Shown piece after piece: positions 24,961 through 39,900 of a DNA stretch of 64,000 bases (positions are counted from its first letter, which is position 1; each line of letters begins with the position of its first letter). The position numbers and the translations under genes were made by a program. Under the pieces are notes generated by a model, which made no database searches, had not been told where the DNA came from, and saw only the letters and a list, made by a program, of their open reading frames with translations. Source of the stretch: Lytechinus pictus (taxonomy: Eukaryota > Echinodermata > Echinoidea > Temnopleuroida > Toxopneustidae); the NCBI RefSeq assembly GCF_037042905.1, contig NC_087254.1, positions 22,804,603 through 22,868,602 of the forward strand. Reading direction: 5' to 3'.

Positions 24961-24992
<32 letters not shown>

Positions 24993-27900
24993 CACCATCA
25001 TCAATACCATCATCACCATCTTCATCACCATCATCACCATAATTATTATCATCATCATCACCATCATCATCATCACCATCATCTTCATCATCATCATCTT
25101 CATCATCCTAATCATCATAATCATCATCACCATCATCATCATCATCATCACAATAATCATCATCATCATCATTTATCACCTTCTTCTTCAAGATCACCAC
25201 CACAATCATCACTTCTCTTTTATATCCTACCTGCAGACCACCACACAAAAGTTAGGCTGACCAGGGTTGGTTTTCTTGTACTTCTTATCCGGCAAGAATA
25301 CATCAAACACAATCTTGGAGTCCACAATTGGTGGAGAGAATCTGTACACAGAATTGGAAATGGAAAAAAAAATCATCATTTTCTTTGAAGAAAAATAAAC
25401 CTTTGAAACCAGCTTAATTTTATACAAGAGGAAACTTTTAAAATATGGAAGTTTTAGAAAAATTGAATAAATGTTATGAAAGTTTTGAGCAAGTAAATGT
25501 TGAGATTGGGAATGCAAAGCACCTGAGACATGGGATGTCACACTTCAGTAATTTCCCAATAATTTGTGTAAAAATTTCACTTAAATTATTTTTTATGATG
25601 TTTTGGTAGATCAGGTGTTACTTATTTTTTATGAGAGGCTTCACCAAATATGAATGAAGAGTTAGCATTATCATATGAATTAGCAAAAAAGAGATGTTTG
25701 AGGGTATTTTTTTTTGACAATCAAAGAAAAGGGGGGAGTTATCAATGTGTGGCATCAAACATCTTGGTCACATTTCCACATGTAATTGAAGGATCTCCAT
25801 TTATGTTCTTGCTATACAAATGCTCATAACTTTGTTATTGTTATTACAATCTTTATGGAAATTTTTTTATCTTATTCTTTGATTTTTCTGTTTTCTCACA
25901 GGCCAACTAGTTCTAAGAAATTCAGCATTCTTTATTAAAATCTATTACATTCATTAAAAATAAACACACAAACAAAGCATTCAGGAATCTGTAACACATT
26001 TAGCTTCTTAGCAAATCTTAGAAAAATTTGGGGTCTGTAAGACACACGAAAGTAGCAGTCTGTCACAAAACTTGAATAAACAATCAGTTTTGCAGTTTCA
26101 TGTGCACCTTGTTCAGCATATCAATATTCAGCCCCATCAAAAACATGGCATTGAAATTTACATAAAATTAATTGAAAATATTTGTGATATAGGACCCTTA
26201 TTGGTGACTTCTTACCTTTGACCTGCATGTTCACAGGTCAGATTGGCCGCCTGGATGACCTGTAGTTTGTTCAACAAATGACCTGCAATGACAAGATATC
26301 ACAATTTATTAATTTTCCTTCATTACAGAATATACCATACATAAAATGTAAACGAAAACTGACATGGGAACCATGTTAAAAATCTACTGACAAAAACTGC
26401 TATATTGAGATTTATCATTCACACGAATTTAAGGATTTAAAACTTTACAGACCTCATCACAATTCTTTTTTCTGTTCCCATTTTAAAAATTCATGATACA
26501 TGGAAAACTGCTGGCACATGATGTCACAAATAAAAAAATTAAATTGCTAATACAATCTCTGATGGGTTTCCTTCGAACATTCAACAATTTTATTATTCTT
26601 TGTCTGCTATTTTTACAATAAACTTTATGTCAGGCCAGTCAGGGTGTACTCAAGACCCCTTTCAGACATTAAAACAATAAGAACACAGAAACCCATAATA
26701 TGTAATTAAGTTGCTGTGGAACTGACATACCCCTTTGAAGACAATGCATTACTTGCTTCTTATTCCTCATACTAACAAATACTTTTTGAGCATTGTTGCA
26801 ACACTTTACTATTTAAGATTTTTTTCATGCTGAAATGATTAGAAAGTGATAGAGAATATGTTTCCCAATTTACAGGGAGACTCACTGATTTAGGCACTAC
26901 TAATTCTATTGCAGTTAACATACCAATCTTTAGCAATCATTTTCCTTTCGAAATTCTTAAAATCTAGCAGAAGATATCCATGCAATGAATTCATCACTCA
27001 TTCTTCTCATGTAATAATAATAATAATAATAATAATAGAGAGTATTTCTAAAGCGCCAAATCCACATTGATTATGTGCTCAAGGCGCTGCGAAAAGGAAA
27101 TAAGAGAAAAATTACACGGTACAGGAAGGGACAAAGATAAAAAGAATGACAGTCATGACGATGAAAGGAAACTACTGGAAGGCAATTTTAAACAAATGGG
27201 TTTTTAGAGTAATTTTGAAATTATCGATATTTGAAATACTACGAATGGAATATGGCAACTGATTCCATAAGGATGGCCCAGCATGTGCAAATGTCCGATC
27301 CCCCCATGATTTCTTGGATTTAGGAACTGTAAGCAATTTACAACAATGTACAGCATATCCTTTCTTTTTCTCTGAGATATTCAGGGCTATGCAACAAAAT
27401 TTATTGAGCCAATCCATAAAATGTGATTACTTTGTCTATGACTAGGTTGATGGACTAACAGACAATCATATTCAAGAGGTTGACTTCTTCTCATAAAAAA
27501 ATACATGATTAGCACCAGGAAAGGATATACGCATACTTTTATAATCTATTCAGCCAATGGAAATATCAAATATCAATACATTTTTCATCTCCCCCTCCCC
27601 CTGGGTTGAAAACAGAAGGACATAATTCACTTCAAGACTATTTTGAAATTTTGGTACAAAAAAATTAGAGGTTACCTCCAGATCCTCAAAACCAAGGAGC
27701 ATTAACTCAATTTATCTTCATACATGTAATGCCTATGAAGCATACAACTCATCACATCTCCTTAGATGTGCTTAATTATAGAAAAATCCCTTCAAAATCA
27801 ATGTTTGTAGTAAAGGCCTTCTGTTTGTCAACCATGATTAATATCTCTTCCCATCTAGAGATCTGATCTACATTGTATATAAGCTCCTATTAACATATGA

Positions 27901-30900
27901 TCTACCATCCACATCCTGTATTTCATGATGTACATGAGAGTTTATCCTTCACTTTATTATGTGCATATTAATGAGTAGGTGCAGATCCAGTGAGGGGAGG
28001 GGGGGGGGGGGGACATCCATCCCCTTTGCTCAAAATCATGCATTATGCCTCTCTTTTTTTATTTGTGCTTATTACAATTTTTTTAATCAAACATTTTTTT
28101 TTGCTTGTCAGTTTTGTGTTGAAGAAACTGCATGCAATTCTGGGAAATGTGAAAGAAATTGGTGCATTTTCTCAACCCCCACCTTACATAAATCCTAAAC
28201 CTGCTCCCGTTGATATGAGGTTTGTAAATTCAATCAGTCTATCATAGAAAATGAATGAGGATGCGATGGAATGAATTCACCTGTAAGGAAATCTTGCACT
28301 TGTACTAAATTGTGATGATTTGAGAATGTATGTATGCATGTAAAGGGGCCTGGTAGCAAAAAGGTGCAGATTTGAAATTATAAAAAATGGTTGATTTGAT
28401 ATGTCGTTGTCACATCTGAGCCAGTAGCATAGTAGTTATCATAGTTGCTCTGATACCCAGTCATAACTACCCTGTTTACAAAACTCAACATCTGATCAAA
28501 ATTAATGAATATACATACATGGGGGCGTCGTGGTCTAATGGTTTAGACTCTCATCTTTCAATATGAAGGACATGGGTTCGATTCCAATCCATGGCGTATT
28601 TTCCTTCAGCAAGAAATATACCCACATTGTACTGCACTCAACCTAGGTGAGGTAAATGGGTACTGGCAGGAAGTAATTCCTAAAAAAGCTGTGCGCACAG
28701 TAATTGGTAGACTAGCTTAGCCGGGGTAATATAGGAGTGCCTTGAGCACCTAACAAGGTGGATACATGCGCTATACAAATCCTATATTACTTATTTATGT
28801 ATACATGTAAATCATGATTGAACGTAACGCTACAATAGCTGTGCTTTTTAGAACACAAATGCAATGGCCAGAAGCCATTGTAAAGTACAAAGAAAAGCAA
28901 TCCTCATCAATTTGATGGCAGTATCTTGTCCACTCTGGTTGAAGAGTACAGCATTCAGATTTTTTTTGGTATTTATAACTAAAACTGGTTTTGCTATTTG
29001 ATTTTTAAGCAAATTCCTGACATACCTGTTGATTTTGCATCACATGGTTTCACCAAGGGCTTGACAGTTCCACTCCAGAGATGGCCCACAGGGGAATTAA
29101 CCAACTCAGTCAAATTTTGCTCCTCCTGGTGTTTCTTCTCCTTATACTCCTTCCAATTGTCAGGTTCCTTGGCAGTGTCACTTGTAGTCTTTGAGTCCTG
29201 ATTCTTATCCTTCCTGTCACCGATGATCTCAAGAACATCTATGATCTTCTTGGACTTGGCCAGGAGCATCTTGTTGTTGTTGCACAGCTTAGTAAGCTCC
29301 AGCTGTTTGTCTTCAACCATTACTGCGTTTTCCATGCAACGGCCGGCAGCAATGCTTGCAGGTACCAGCTCCTTGGACGGGAACGGAAGGTGCGCAGGCT
29401 TGATGCTTGAGGCAATGTCTGGTAGAGCAATCTTATCAAAGTTCCAGTGAGGATACTCCAGATAGGCTTGGATGTCCTGGTCATTGATCTCTGGTCCCTT
29501 GGATGCTCCTTGCATCATCGGGACCACCATGTCAAGGAACTCTTCAAGATCTACAGATGTCTCAGAGGCAGTGTCAGAGAGCCCTAGATCGGAGCTAACG
29601 CTTCTCTCATGGTGCTTGTGCTTTACTTGCTTTAAGCCCTGTTTGACCCGTTTACTTGACAATCTATAATTCTGATCAAGCTTGGCCGACTCCTGGTCAA
29701 GGTCACTTCGTGTGTCTTTCCCGCTATCATCAAGTGTACAAGCTTTTTTGTCAGAGTGAGGTGGAAGTCGTGGACTAACATTGAGGTGTGAAGACAATCT
29801 GAACTTTCCTTTTCCTTGGCTGCTATCGCTTTCCGTATAACTCATTTTCATCTTTTTATGTTTCTTTGAGCCATCCTCACTGCTTGCAGTCAGCCTTCTC
29901 TTATGAAAATCTAAAAGACTGATACTCATGTCCTCAAAACCTGACCCTTTGCCAGTATCTTCTTCAGGAAAAACAGGACCATCAGAATAAACAGAACTGT
30001 CATCTGAAGTGTCTTTTAAAGCTTTGGTGATCTTTTCAGGGCTATCAATCGGTTCCATTGGTTCCACAAACTCACAAGTCTTTTCCGCTCTTGTAGTTTC
30101 TCCATCTTGCTCTTCAGATTGTTTCAAGTTTCTTGAGACCCCTGAATTATCCTCATCATCTGCTACCTTGGTTTGCTTTGAACACCTTTCCTGTTTGTTG
30201 ATATCACTCATATGCTCCAGACTTTGAGATTTCATTTCATCTAGCCCTTCCTCCTTCTCACAAGTTTTGTACTTTTTAACATTGCTCAATTTTCCAGGTA
30301 ATTTATGGTTTCTCTGTCTGGCTTTGATGGCTCTTGACATCTCTCCTGCACTTCCTACCTCTGAAGAATCACAGCCAGACTGCTCCCTTCCATTGCTGCT
30401 GTTCGTGTTGGCATTGCTGTTGCCTGCCGACATCCTGTTGCGTTTGTACCACTTCTGGGAGGTTATGGAGCTGAGGCTTCCACCACTGGAGTCGCTATCA
30501 GGCCAGATGGAATTCATGGGTTGGTCATTCCCAAGCTGCTGAAACCATCCCTGAACTTTGTGGTAGGCCAAGTTCTGTGTGTGACGGTATTGATGCATCC
30601 GAAGCCGATATTCATAGTCTGTGACATCAGACCTTCAAAAGATTTTTAAAAAATTTCATCATGATCATTAAGGATAACTTTTGTCTAAGAAATAATTGGA
30701 ATCAACTCTACTTATTTTTCATTGGCATATCATCTTTAAAAGAAATATATCAGAAAACCATTTCAATCAAGGATAGTTCTAAATAGACCGTATGTTCTCT
30801 ATTAAAGAAAGGGCTCTATTTATACCTTAAGGAAGCCTAACATTAATCAATATCAAACATTCACAATCTTGTTTTATGAAGCCTTGGTATTCACAGAATC

Positions 30901-33900
30901 ACCAGAAAATGACATTTTTCCCAAACAAAAATGTCTCATGAATTCTCTTTTACCAATACTGACAATGATAGTGTAATTCCTGTCAGTATATAATCTTTGT
31001 TAGATCAAATGATTCAAGTAGTTCTGTCAAATTTAATCCTATTACTGTAAATATGTAGGGAGACAATAGTTTTCTCATGCCGAATCCTTCAAGTGAATGA
31101 TGAATACTCACTCTATGTGCCGTGTAGTGATGTATCCAAGGCGCATGAGATGGCAGTATACCTAAAGAAGAAGACAATAATATAGAGTTCAGTGACCCCA
31201 ACTCCAATATTTTGAAAAATGAAAGTGGAGTTCAAAATCTATTTCTTACCCACCCCAAAACCTACGGACAGTTCAAATTCCTTTAAAAAGTGTAAAATGT
31301 ATAGTAACAAGTTTACTGGCGTGACCTTGGGCATAGAATTTCAATTTAAAAACACATTACATTGCATAGGGTGGAGTATTTATCTCACCTTGTCTGAACA
31401 CTAAATAAATTTCTGCAGAGCTTGAATAAAACGTTCTCCTGGCTTAAACAGGGGAAAAAAAATATATTTTGAATATCAAATGATCTGTTAATACAGTGAA
31501 TCTTTTCATTTGATTGAATACATATGAATACAGTAAAAACTAAACACCATTAAGGTCAAGATTTCCACTTACCCTATAATGTTCCTTGGGTATGTAAGTC
31601 GGGATCAGCAGATTGTACGCTCGCTGGACAGAGAGGGGAGTACCACCATATTTCAGCTCCATTGAACCCTGTGATATCATATGAAAAATCAAAGGCTCTA
31701 AAATGACTGAAAGTCACTCTTGAAATATAATTAAAATTTCACACAAGGCATTTTTTTTCATTATTTCAGAGAAATTAGAGTTCAAAATAAACTTGGATTA
31801 AATGAGAAGAGCTCTAGGCACATATTATTTATATCTTCTAATAATGCATTTAATTTTTTCATCTTTTTTTCACCAAATATTGGAAAATAGAAAAAATACT
31901 GTTACTTAAATAGAATATCTACATGTATTTATTGTTGATATTTTGCTTGTTTAATTCAATCATTTTCATGCACTGTAATTATGCAAAACAACTTTATCAG
32001 AGGGTGGACTACCCCGATAGTTTTTTTAATTTTTTTTTACAAATTTTCAGAACCTTAATATACAATGTATCTTTTATGATTTGATATAGCTAAACATATA
32101 CTTGCTTACCACTTCAAGAAGAAACAAGCCTTCTTCAGGATAGAGGTACTTCTGACCTTGCAGCATATAGCCCATGGTGCGCCAAAACTTTCCCTTAAAA
32201 TAAACAGGAGATAATTTTTTGACAGGTTATACTGCACCCTTTCATGAATGTCATCAGAAGTGGTGACACTAGCCTGCCCCCCCCCCATTTCATAAAAGAC
32301 TTGCAACTGTTGTAACTTTGACATAATGGCAACTACCATGGTAACAGGGCTCAGCAGCCAATCAGAATCAAGGTTACCATGGTAGTTGCCATAATGGAAT
32401 GGGCCCCTGAGGAAAAGTGCTTGTCATGGGGGGGGGGGGGGGGCTTTTTCTTTCATTCTCTACATTTATAAATATTACAAATGATAATTATGATATTCTA
32501 CTTTTAAATATGTATCACTTAATACATAAGAATGTCTCAAAGTGCTTTACAGATATCAGATATTGGCTTGCCTTCACCCAATATTTGCACTTTCTCCACT
32601 CTCTGGGGAGCATTCCAAAGAGTTTCCAAACTCGATTGCCCAGCACATATTATAGGCTTTTGCATCATATCAGGTATCCATTTAACATCTGGGTGGAGAG
32701 TGGGAAAGTATAGAATGAGGCCTTGCCAAAGGATGCTAGGTTGTGGAAGGTTTGGAATACATGAATCCAACGAATCTACTGAATCCACTTAAGCACTTTA
32801 TCAAATAACACATACGTTTTCAAAGCAAAGCTGAATCAGGAATTTGCATTTCTATTTCAAATTGCTTGGTCAAGTCTGATTACATGGAGAAAGTCAGAAT
32901 CACTACACTTGGTAGTTCACTTCCACTATAATTGAGGGGTTGGGGAAATTACATTTTACCAAAAGACAGAACTCACCTTGTGGCTTTTGACAACCACTAG
33001 CTCTTTATCGGGCTCCCATTCTCCAACTGATAATGTGCCACTGAAAAAATGAAAGTGATTGGTTATCATTTTTACATAAAAATAGTATAGACATATTTAT
33101 TTATAGTCTCAATTCAATTTATGTTATTGATTTCAACCATAATAGAATACAAGATTACAGAAAGCAATATATTCATGAATACTGTACAAGGAAACAATAT
33201 TTTGCACGCTAAAGAAGCAGTGATCTGCTTTTTAAAGGGCCCTGCAACAATTTTCAACAACAATAAAAGCAAAATGAAGAAATGTAAATAAAAATTATCA
33301 ACTTACACTAGTTTAAGAAAATATTCTCAAAGTGTAATCTGAGCAAAAAATTGTAAAAAATATAATTCCATGTTAACTTCCTTTTCTTAATATAGAATTT
33401 TCTCTTTTTTTAAGACTTAAAAGAAAACAATGATTTTGTCACTTAAACTTTGTGTAAACATATCAGGTGTATGGACTAATCTTATTTTTGCTCTCATATT
33501 TTTGAAGTATTACCTCCAATTTTATCTGTACAATTCAGCACTTCTGAAATGTTCTTGACACAATGTAGGGGTACTTTTATGGTGCACACAATTATGATGC
33601 AAAAAATTGATTGCATCAGATCTTAAAGAGCTGTAATAACATGTTTTTTTACTTTCTTTTTAGGTCCAAACTAAAATCATTTGGTACAGAAATGATAGTT
33701 GCACAAAAATTCTAGAAACTTCTTGTGCCAGATTTGAGTCCATTTTGAAGAAAATGGTCACCCCAAAGAATGAGATTTGGGGATATTTAGGGGTTAATTA
33801 TGGGCAAAATAATCATTTGTTGCCCAAACTTACATCCTACCCTCACTGACACTAAATTGAAGTACATGAAGAGTGTTTTGTGTATAGGAGAGCAACTCCC

Positions 33901-36900
33901 AACAGTGAGTACCATACCCTCTACCTCCTATTTCACTCTATGCCTACCAATTTTTTTCTGCAATTTAGCCATTTAAACTTTTGTAAGTTATACAAACATC
34001 TAAAATTCTGCTGACAGATTTGATTTATTTATTTTTTACTGATGCTACACATGGGTTGTGTAATGTGGTGAATTACATATTGTTTTTATTTAGATTGACA
34101 TTATACTTGGAGAATAATGAGCTTCATGCTCTTACTTTTAACATGTTTGTCTATCATTTAAACGTATGCATTGTGGTTTGACTTTGAGTCCCCAGGGGCT
34201 GATTTCATAAAGAACTATTGTAACTTTGCCATAAGGGAACTACATGTACCATGGTAACAGGGCTCAGCAGCCAGTCACACAATCAAGGTTTCCATGGTAA
34301 TACAAAAACGGCAAATTTGTCTTTAAGAAATGGATCCCAGACCTACACCCCTGGAGTACAATTCATTTTGCCAGGGAATAACCAAATCACAAGCTTTAAT
34401 TGAACATAAAGTCTATTTTCGAGCTTCTTTGCATTTTTATGAATCCACCCTTCAATCACTGCCCCTCTGGATCCAAAGAAACCCCTGTAAAGCATTGAAT
34501 ATTTCTGTGGAAGGAAATTCCTTGGAGTAACAATGTAAGATGCGTTGACCCATGTTCAACGTCACCATCAACGTCATGACTACAAAAGTAACGTGCATGG
34601 TGGACTCACACGTAAGGACATGTGCCTGTCTCTTTCATGCATTTATCATTCTATGCATCTGCTTTAATGGCGTGCATTCATTCTCATATATCGATACCCA
34701 TTTTGACCCATCTGAAGCAGCCATCATTTATCCCCCAAAAAAGGAAGAAATCTAGCTCCATGATTACTATATTCCTATAAAATTAGATTTTGCACATACT
34801 TTGCTGCATGACTCCTTCCACAAATTTCAGCTTAAATTAAAAGTAAGCCTATGTAAGCATGCCCTATCCTGCTAAAAATTTATGTGTAGAAGTATTCCAT
34901 ACAGGAATTGAAATTTTGTAAGGTGTATATTGTGTATATTAACCTGCTTTCACAACTCAAATTGACAATTATTAATTTTTCACCTTCTTTAATTTCAACA
35001 AAAAATGATCAAAATAAAATATTAGATACCAGTAACAAATTAGAGATCATAATGATTGGTTATAGTTGATAGCTTTTATTCAGGAATGACTAAATGGCCT
35101 AGTCTACTGTACAGCACTAGAAATAGTAATATTTTATGCGGTAATTTTTTTTTAAAGTTCTAATCAAATTCTGATTTTTCTAGAATTTGTGATAATTTCT
35201 CCAACTACAGGTTGATTTGAGTAAAAAGAGAAAAGTAAACAAAAAAGCAGAGCACTGAAAAAAATATCAAATCAGAAATTATTAAAAAATGATATATTTT
35301 CCACTTTCAAAGGACAATTACATGTATATGGGCAGTATGAAATGCGAAAAACGATTCATGTTCCAATTTATTTTGTATTTCTTTGCATAAAATTTCACCT
35401 GTTTTATGATGACTCTTCCCTATAAAATCAAAAATTCTTAACATACTATAGAGATAGAGGTACATGTATTTATTGTCTCCATCATAAAAAAAATGCTTTA
35501 AATGAAATTGGGAACACATTAGCTTGTGTGAAATAGAGATATCAAAGAAACTAATCAATGTAAGATTGAGAAAAATCGAACAATATTGAGGTACTAACCA
35601 ATGTTCTGGACATCCCCCAATTGGCAATGCAACTACATGTACATGTACATGTAAAAATGATGTTACACTTGTAAAACTGCCCAGTTACTTTCCTACATTC
35701 TACTAAATTTTCCCTTTTATCACATCTATCCATAGATCAGGTGTATTTTTTTTTTGAGAGGACATTTAACAGACGTTTTATGAAATATATCATGGACAAA
35801 GGGTTTGTACTTTCATTTTAGAATGAGATAAAATATGTTTTGGGGAATGTTTTTAGTGTACTTATGTGACATCACAAATCTTGGTCGCTTTACCAATTGG
35901 AAGATCTCCATAGCATTCATGAGTTTGATATTCAAATGCACACCACTTTATTATTGTTCTCTAACTTTCATAGACATAAAGTGATTTTATACTTTTTTAC
36001 AAGCTAACGGATCAGTGTTTCATTTTCCTTTATGGCCTAATTTTTATAATTTGCTACAGTAAAAAAATATAACAAATGATGTAAAATCTTATGGCCCGAA
36101 TTCACAAAGGTGGTTTTTAAACCATCGGTTGATCCAATGGTTTATGCAGATTTCCTTTATAAATTACGCTTATTGACCGTGTATATCAAAAACTGTCAAA
36201 TGCGGATGCGCGCTTTTGTCAGTGTGCCAAATTGATGCCTGTTGCCATGGTTAATATCTACACTATTTTATTCATGAGTCCACTGTTTTGAACTTCAAAC
36301 AGTGGACTCGTGAATAAAACCACAGCAACAGGCGTCAGTTTGGCACGCTGTGACAAAGCCGGCCCATGTCCCCCCTTTTGAGAGGCACAATTAGAATTTG
36401 TAATGTAAAAATGCCATTAAAACAGACGTGGGTGTTGTCACACACGTCCGCATATGTGGATGTCATGTGACCTATCTAGCCAATCAGAGACATGTACCCT
36501 GCGAGATACCGTGCATACGGCACTTCGACAGAGTATATAAGGCCTGCTTTTACAAACTTTGCTCATTCTCCTGAGGCCGACAAGAACACACTTGTCGAAA
36601 CGTCGAGATTGGGTGGTCCTTTTCAGGACCAACATATGCCCAAGAAAGATACATGGTGTACCGTGAAACCTACTACACTGAGATCACTAATGCCATGTAG
36701 ATCCTCCCATTGGCAATGCGACCAAGATCTGTGATGTCACAAACGTACAACTCCCTCATTACTTAAGTACTTATTTCACTTATATTCTCACTTTTATAGA
36801 GTCTATCACAAGGTGAGGTGTTCTCTTTATGAGAGGACAAGTACAGAGGTTTCACAACATAATATCATTGATGAATCGTTTGTCATATGATTAGAATGAG

Positions 36901-39900
36901 CAAAAAGAGATGTTTTGGGGTATATTTTCAGTGTCCAAAAGGGGAGAGTTGTTCATCTGTGACATCATAAATCTTTGTCGCATTGCCAATGGGAGGATCT
37001 CCATAGCATTAGTGATCTCGACATTCAAATGCTCATAACTCTTCTATTGCTAGTCCTAATTTACTCAAACTTTTGTTTATCTTATTCTTTGATTTTTCTG
37101 CTTTCACAAAAGCTAACTTGCTCCAAGAGTTTCATTTTCCTCTAAGGCTACCTCATCTGCACAAAAGGTGATGGGTGTGTGTCATAAGTTCTAAAAAAAA
37201 GGGAGTTGTGTCAATGGACAAAAGAGCTTTGAACTTACTTTTGACCAATTTACTATCAGGAGTTTTATGAGTTTACACAAACATCCAAGCATGTTTAAAA
37301 GTATAAACAGTTTTACAAAAATATGGAATGCAGAGTAAAATAGCATTGACATTTCCTTTGAAATGGACGTGAAATGAAAAAAAAAATGGCATTTTTAAAG
37401 ATTTTGCTTTACTTAACACACCATAATGAACAGAATGCAGATTATTAAAAATGTCAAAGGCTTGGTATTTTTTGTGCGTTTTTTCATTATGAATTATTAT
37501 CTACTGAAGATTTTATAAGAAGTGCTTGATTGAATCATAAGTCAGAATAGTGAAGAGTTGATAGATGAAGTTACTATGTTCACATACTTTGTTTTCATAT
37601 TTTATGATATACGTTAATTTGAGATTACATGTACTTAAGAGATAGACCATGTTTAAGGTGGAGGAAAACATTGTAGGATGCAAATATTTCATATTCAATC
37701 ATTTAAGAAAATATATTGAAAGCAAAAAAAAAATAAACACTATAATAGGACCACTCGTTAGCTATTGTGAAACTATCAAACCTTAGGAATGCTAAGTAGA
37801 ACCTTCTTCATTTTTAAATAATTATGATGAAATTTCATTTGTAACCAATTGTTTGATTGTCCTTCACCCATTAAAATACAGTTGGTCTTGGGGTGTGCTT
37901 TGCCTGTTAAAGGCAATATATCACAGCCATATTAAAACATTGAGTCATGGATTCACATGTGCCCTGCAGTGTGGAAGAGCCCAGGGGAGTGTTTCATCAA
38001 CATTTTCATTCAACAAGTTGTCAGATCTGACATCTTTATCTGATGTTGATTGGCTGAGAGGTACTGTTACTATGGTAACTGTCGGATAAAATGGGACTTG
38101 TCGGATAAAACGTCCGACAAGTCCTTTCATGAAACACCCCCCAGGTGTAGTGGTTCTGACTCTCGCCTTGTAAACAGAGGGTCATGAGTTCAAATCCCAC
38201 TGCAGTCTAGCATCCTTTGGCAAGGCGTTAATCCACACTTTGCCACTCTCTACCCAGGTGCTAAATGGGTACCCGGTAGGATGTGAAAAGTCATTGCAGC
38301 TTGTCCAGTCATGTATGTGCTGATCCAATACAAAGGACTCTGGTGGAGACTTTGGTAGTGAACGTATATACAGGTTTATTATACAGGCCAGCTAGGCAGT
38401 TCAATCAACAGGCATGGTATCCATGTTGCGGGAGGTGTATATGTGCTTAGATATCAATACTGATATCGTAACATGTGCATGCTTTACCGACGACTGACTG
38501 GAATACTCCCTAGGGAGTGGAGAATGTGCGTACATTGTGTGCGGGGATGACTGTTTGAATCCAATGACCAAAATTAATACTAAATGTTGTAACATGACCC
38601 CAGTCAGCAACAATAAAGGGCTTTCCTTCCCAGCCCGAACAGCACTCACCGTTGGCCTATTGTCTGCTGCTTTGTTGGGAAAACAAAATGCTTGTCTTTC
38701 AACAATCTGTCGAATAAGTAGTTCCGAGCATGTTTCATGCAACTTTTTCCTGAACAAATGCGTCATTCATATTTGATGCATATTAAAGGTATCATTATAA
38801 AAGAGGAAAAGATGGATAATCCAGTTACCAAATTTGATTTCCAATAGATAGCAGTACAAGCCACAAAAATTCACTCAAAATCATAGTTTGCTCATGCAAA
38901 TGAAAATTTGGCAGCACCACTTTCCATTGTTCGAACTTAGTCATGCGTGTATTATGAACCTTGTGATAGGTCTCAAATGAAATCTTTCCATTCCTGTACA
39001 TTTCATGAAGCAAATTCATGATCATGGACTCATGGTAGGAAAAAATTACATTGAATCACGGTTTCCTTTTTTCTGGGACGCACTGTACATCTTAATAACA
39101 AGCTAGTCAAGCAGAATATATGTGATTTAGAACCGCATTATGATTATAAAAGTCATTGTAATAAAAGAAGTGTTTCCGTCATTACTTGCAATGTACTAAC
39201 TAATTCAATTATAAGTTTGCTGTAATACGGTAGAAGAAGCTAATTGACCAGAAATTAAACCGAATGCATGTGTAATTTCCCTGGCACTAGGCATGATCTG
39301 TAATTCTAATGTAGCGACATGTATTTAAAGAGAAATTCCAGTAGTTGCAGTAAACACTGATTTCATGAGAAAGTCTGTAAAACCAGGCTTAATTGTCAGT
39401 ATATCATCGAGGATCTAGATCTGGTACAGTTACATAAACTGAACTTTGTGAAATCTTGAAATCTACGCTGAATAATGTTCAGACTGAACTTCCCCAACAC
39501 AGATAAGCGCACGTGGGACAGTGTATAATTATTGCTTTGAGCGTCGGGCCCGACGCTCTACCCGAATCCTGTGCTTATTTGCTGATTTCTCAGCAATTAC
39601 ACAATTTCTTCCAGAATCCTTTGGCACATGCGTTTTATTTATACAAACAGACACTTTGGTGGTCATTTCATTGGATTATGTACGAACTCATTTTGATATC
39701 GTTACCAAAACTAGCATTTACCTTTAAACTTTAGTCACACATGGACCCTACTACAGTGTACATATGTAACATGTAACACTGTACACAAATAGGGCTTTGG
39801 ATTATAGCCGCACACATTCTGTTCTTGCCTTCTGAATAAGGAATGTCTAAGAAAACCTCAAAGCTTGTCCTACGGGCTTTACAGACATAGCAACAACAAA

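Noticed and set aside
24463-25260. 264-codon His-rich plus-strand frame and 148-codon Met-rich minus-strand frame
   Set aside because: Both are translations of the CAT/CAC trinucleotide array in the last TSEN54 intron. No start context, domain or splice structure.
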